From an uncultured Lachnospiraceae bacterium (GTDB lineage: Bacteria > Bacillota > Clostridia > Lachnospirales > Lachnospiraceae), in the NCBI GenBank assembly GCA_947165025.1, contig CAMUYQ010000016.1, forward strand, positions 1-34,945: 34,945 bases of DNA, in the 5' to 3' direction. Positions 33,348-34,945 of the stretch are shown in pieces (the first letter of the stretch is position 1; each line of letters opens with the position of its first letter). The notes under the pieces were generated by a model, which saw only the letters and a program-made list of their open reading frames with translations, was not told the DNA's origin and did no database searches. The position numbers and the translations under genes were made by a program.

Positions 33348-34703
33348 ATGGAAACGCAAAAAGAGGGATTTGGAAGTAAGATAGGTTTTATACTCGCCGC
33401 AGCCGGCTCGGCCGTGGGACTCGGAAACATATGGAGATTCCCTTACCTGGCAGCAAAGTACGGCGGAGGTATCTTTCTTCTTACATATATAATCCTTGTT
33501 GTAACATTCGGATTCTCACTTATGGTCACGGAGATTTCTCTCGGACGTAAGACGGGAAAGAGCGTAATAGGTGCGTATAAACATGCCGACAAAAGATTCA
33601 GTTTTCTCGGACCGGTAGCTGCACTTGTTCCGTTTATCATAACGCCTTACTACTGTGTTATAGGCGGATGGGTACTGAAATATCTTGTAACGTTTGTTTC
33701 GAAAGATGTTGTTGCATCAACGAATGATGATTTCTTCGGAAACTTCATAACCCATGCTACGCAGCCTACGGTCTTCTTCATTATATATGCTTTGCTCACG
33801 GGTCTGATAGTCATCTTCGGAGTGGAGAAGGGTATTGAGAAGGTGAGCAAGATACTGATGCCTGTGCTTGTAGCCCTTTCCGTCGGTATCGCGGTATATA
33901 CGCTTACTCTTCCCGGAGCCGGTGAGGGTGTGAAGTACTACCTGCTTCCCAACTTTGAGGGATTTACCGTGGCGAAGTTTTTGAAGACTATAGTTGCCGC
34001 AATGGGACAGCTCTTCTATTCAATGTCGCTTGCAATGGGTATCATGGTAACTTACGGTTCATACATGAGAAAGCAGGATTCGATAGAGGGATCGACGAGA
34101 CAGATCAGTTTCTTTGATACTCTGATCGCGATCCTTGCGGGTCTTATAATCGTTCCGTCGGTATTTATTTTCTCCGGAGGAAATGCGGACCAGCTCAACG
34201 CAGGACCGAGCCTTATGTTCATAACACTTCCCAAGGTATTTGATTCGATGAAGGGAGGACAGATAGTCGGAGCAACGTTCTTCATCCTTGTTGCGTTTGC
34301 TGCACTGACATCATCTGTTTCACTCCTTGAGACGATGGTTTCGATCGTTTCCGAGAAGTTTGGATTAAAGAGAGTGGCATCAACGGCGGTATGTCTGCTC
34401 GTTGTGTTTGTATTCGGAATGCTTTCCGTTCTCGGATACAGTGTACTTGATACGCTCACGATCTTCGGAATGCAGATGCTCGACTTCTTTGATTTCATTT
34501 CCAATAACGTGATGATGCCGATAGTCGCTCTTCTTACATGTATCCTTATAGGATTTATTGTGAAGCCGAAATACATTGAAGAGGAGACGACATTGAACGG
34601 AGAAAAGTTCAAGTCAAAGGGATTGTATGAAGTGATGACCAAGTTTGTATGCCCGGTATTCATGATCATCATTCTTCTGTCCGGAATTTTTGTGGACCTG
34701 TAG
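33348..34703 (+). CDS. sodium:neurotransmitter symporter (SNF) family transporter
   Basis: A 451-residue protein with about 11-12 helices. The first helix carries the sodium/substrate signature FILAAAGSAVGLGNIWRFPYLA, followed by GGGIFLLTYI. Bacterial members (LeuT, TnaT, MhsT) import amino acids with Na+. Only 15 bases separate it from the GH5 gene, and both end at the terminator at 34744. Why an amino-acid-type symporter sits in a glycan operon is unclear; the substrate cannot be told from sequence. Confidence 0.9.
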   Translation: METQKEGFGSKIGFILAAAGSAVGLGNIWRFPYLAAKYGGGIFLLTYIILVVTFGFSLMVTEISLGRKTGKSVIGAYKHADKRFSFLGPVAALVPFIITPYYCVIGGWVLKYLVTFVSKDVVASTNDDFFGNFITHATQPTVFFIIYALLTGLIVIFGVEKGIEKVSKILMPVLVALSVGIAVYTLTLPGAGEGVKYYLLPNFEGFTVAKFLKTIVAAMGQLFYSMSLAMGIMVTYGSYMRKQDSIEGSTRQISFFDTLIAILAGLIIVPSVFIFSGGNADQLNAGPSLMFITLPKVFDSMKGGQIVGATFFILVAFAALTSSVSLLETMVSIVSEKFGLKRVASTAVCLLVVFVFGMLSVLGYSVLDTLTIFGMQMLDFFDFISNNVMMPIVALLTCILIGFIVKPKYIEEETTLNGEKFKSKGLYEVMTKFVCPVFMIIILLSGIFVDL

Positions 34704-34743
34704 GAGGTCATATACAACATATAGTGGTCAGACCGCTCATGAT

Positions 34744-34782
34744 AAAAAATGCCCAAAAACCTTTATTTTTGGGCATTTTTTT
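34744..34782. terminator. bidirectional terminator after the SNF symporter
   Basis: An A-run on the left (aaaaaa), the stem tgcccaaaaa / tttttgggca with loop ccttta, and T7 on the right. The symmetry makes it functional on both strands, although no convergent gene is seen within the window. Confidence 0.92.
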
Positions 34783-34806
34783 GATGAATATTTTTTAAAA
34801 AATCCG

Positions 34807-34835
34807 TTGACAAGGCATAAACTCAATGATATATT
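34807..34835 (+). promoter_or_regulatory. strong sigma-A promoter, probably of an rRNA operon
   Basis: Perfect TTGACA (34807-34812), a 17-bp spacer and TATATT (34830-34835) with extended TGA. No gene follows within the remaining 110 bases. The leader contains gcaccttgaaaatgaaatag (34893-34912), similar to the TTGAAAA-type sequences that precede 16S and 23S genes in Firmicutes. The rRNA assignment is inference. Confidence 0.7.
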
Positions 34836-34838
34836 AAT

Positions 34839-34869
34839 AAAGCCGCTTACAAAAGGGCTTTGTTTTTTT
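34839..34869 (+). terminator. hairpin plus T-run at the very start of the leader
   Basis: aaagcc (34839-34844) pairs with ggcttt (34856-34861), and gttttttt follows. Because it starts near the predicted transcription start, transcripts might stop after about 30 bases unless antitermination occurs; or the stem is merely the 5' end structure of a pre-rRNA. Confidence 0.4.
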
Positions 34870-34945
34870 GCGCTTTTGAAGTGGTAAGGACGCACCTTGA
34901 AAATGAAATAGTACAACCAACCAAACCCGAAAATAATTCCTTTAT

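Noticed and set aside
34052-34756. 234-residue minus-strand ORF opposite the SNF symporter
   Set aside because: Antisense shadow of a well-supported membrane transporter, and it runs into the terminator.

Overview
The window reads as chromosomal DNA from an anaerobic gut or rumen Firmicute, most likely Lachnospiraceae (Butyrivibrio/Roseburia-like). This is inferred from recognised families rather than a database search: a G/K-type phosphofructokinase, a split transketolase, ChvE/GguA/GguB sugar transport, YesN/YesM-type sensing, a DUF5711-like propeller protein and intracellular GH5. Every protein gene I accept lies on the + strand, with strong AGGAGG-type ribosome sites and many ATGA/TAATG overlaps. 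GC content looks to be in the mid-40s by eye.

Layout. (1) 1-300: the end of a tRNA operon (Thr-UGU, Tyr-GUA, initiator Met-CAU) closed by a hairpin terminator. (2) 349-6160: a cell-surface operon encoding an MBOAT O-acyltransferase, a DltD/AlgJ-like SGNH protein, two acyltransferase-3 membrane proteins and an MgtC-family protein. (3) 6161-6881: a promoter, a structured leader, tRNA-Ser(CGA), its terminator, and a 160-bp-offset second copy of the tRNA 3' tail plus terminator; two tiny ORFs and the promoter of the next operon follow. (4) 6882-17120: a long housekeeping run of a DEDDh exonuclease, trmB, an FkbH-like HAD protein, an acyl carrier protein, 6-phosphofructokinase, dnaX, ybaB, recR, galM and an unknown membrane-anchored surface protein. 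(5) 17189-22660: split transketolase, a mannose-6-phosphate isomerase/ROK kinase fusion, a DUF5711-like protein and a CvpA-like protein. (6) 22801-26741: ChvE-like sugar-binding lipoprotein, GguA ATPase and GguB permease. (7) 26862-34703: AraC-type response regulator, sensor kinase, two further sugar-binding proteins, a cytosolic GH5 glucanase and an SNF-family sodium symporter. (8) 34704-34945: a bidirectional terminator and then a strong promoter with a leader resembling those before rRNA operons.

How it fits together. The right half is a carbohydrate sensing and uptake locus: binding proteins, ABC transporter, two-component system, glucanase, and downstream sugar-phosphate enzymes (GalM, ManA-ROK, Pfk, transketolase). 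The left half modifies the envelope. The most interesting possibility is that the FkbH-like protein plus its acyl carrier protein load a C3 unit (glyceryl in characterised relatives) that the MBOAT/SGNH pair then transfers to a surface polymer, in the way DltC feeds DltB/DltD. That link is inference.
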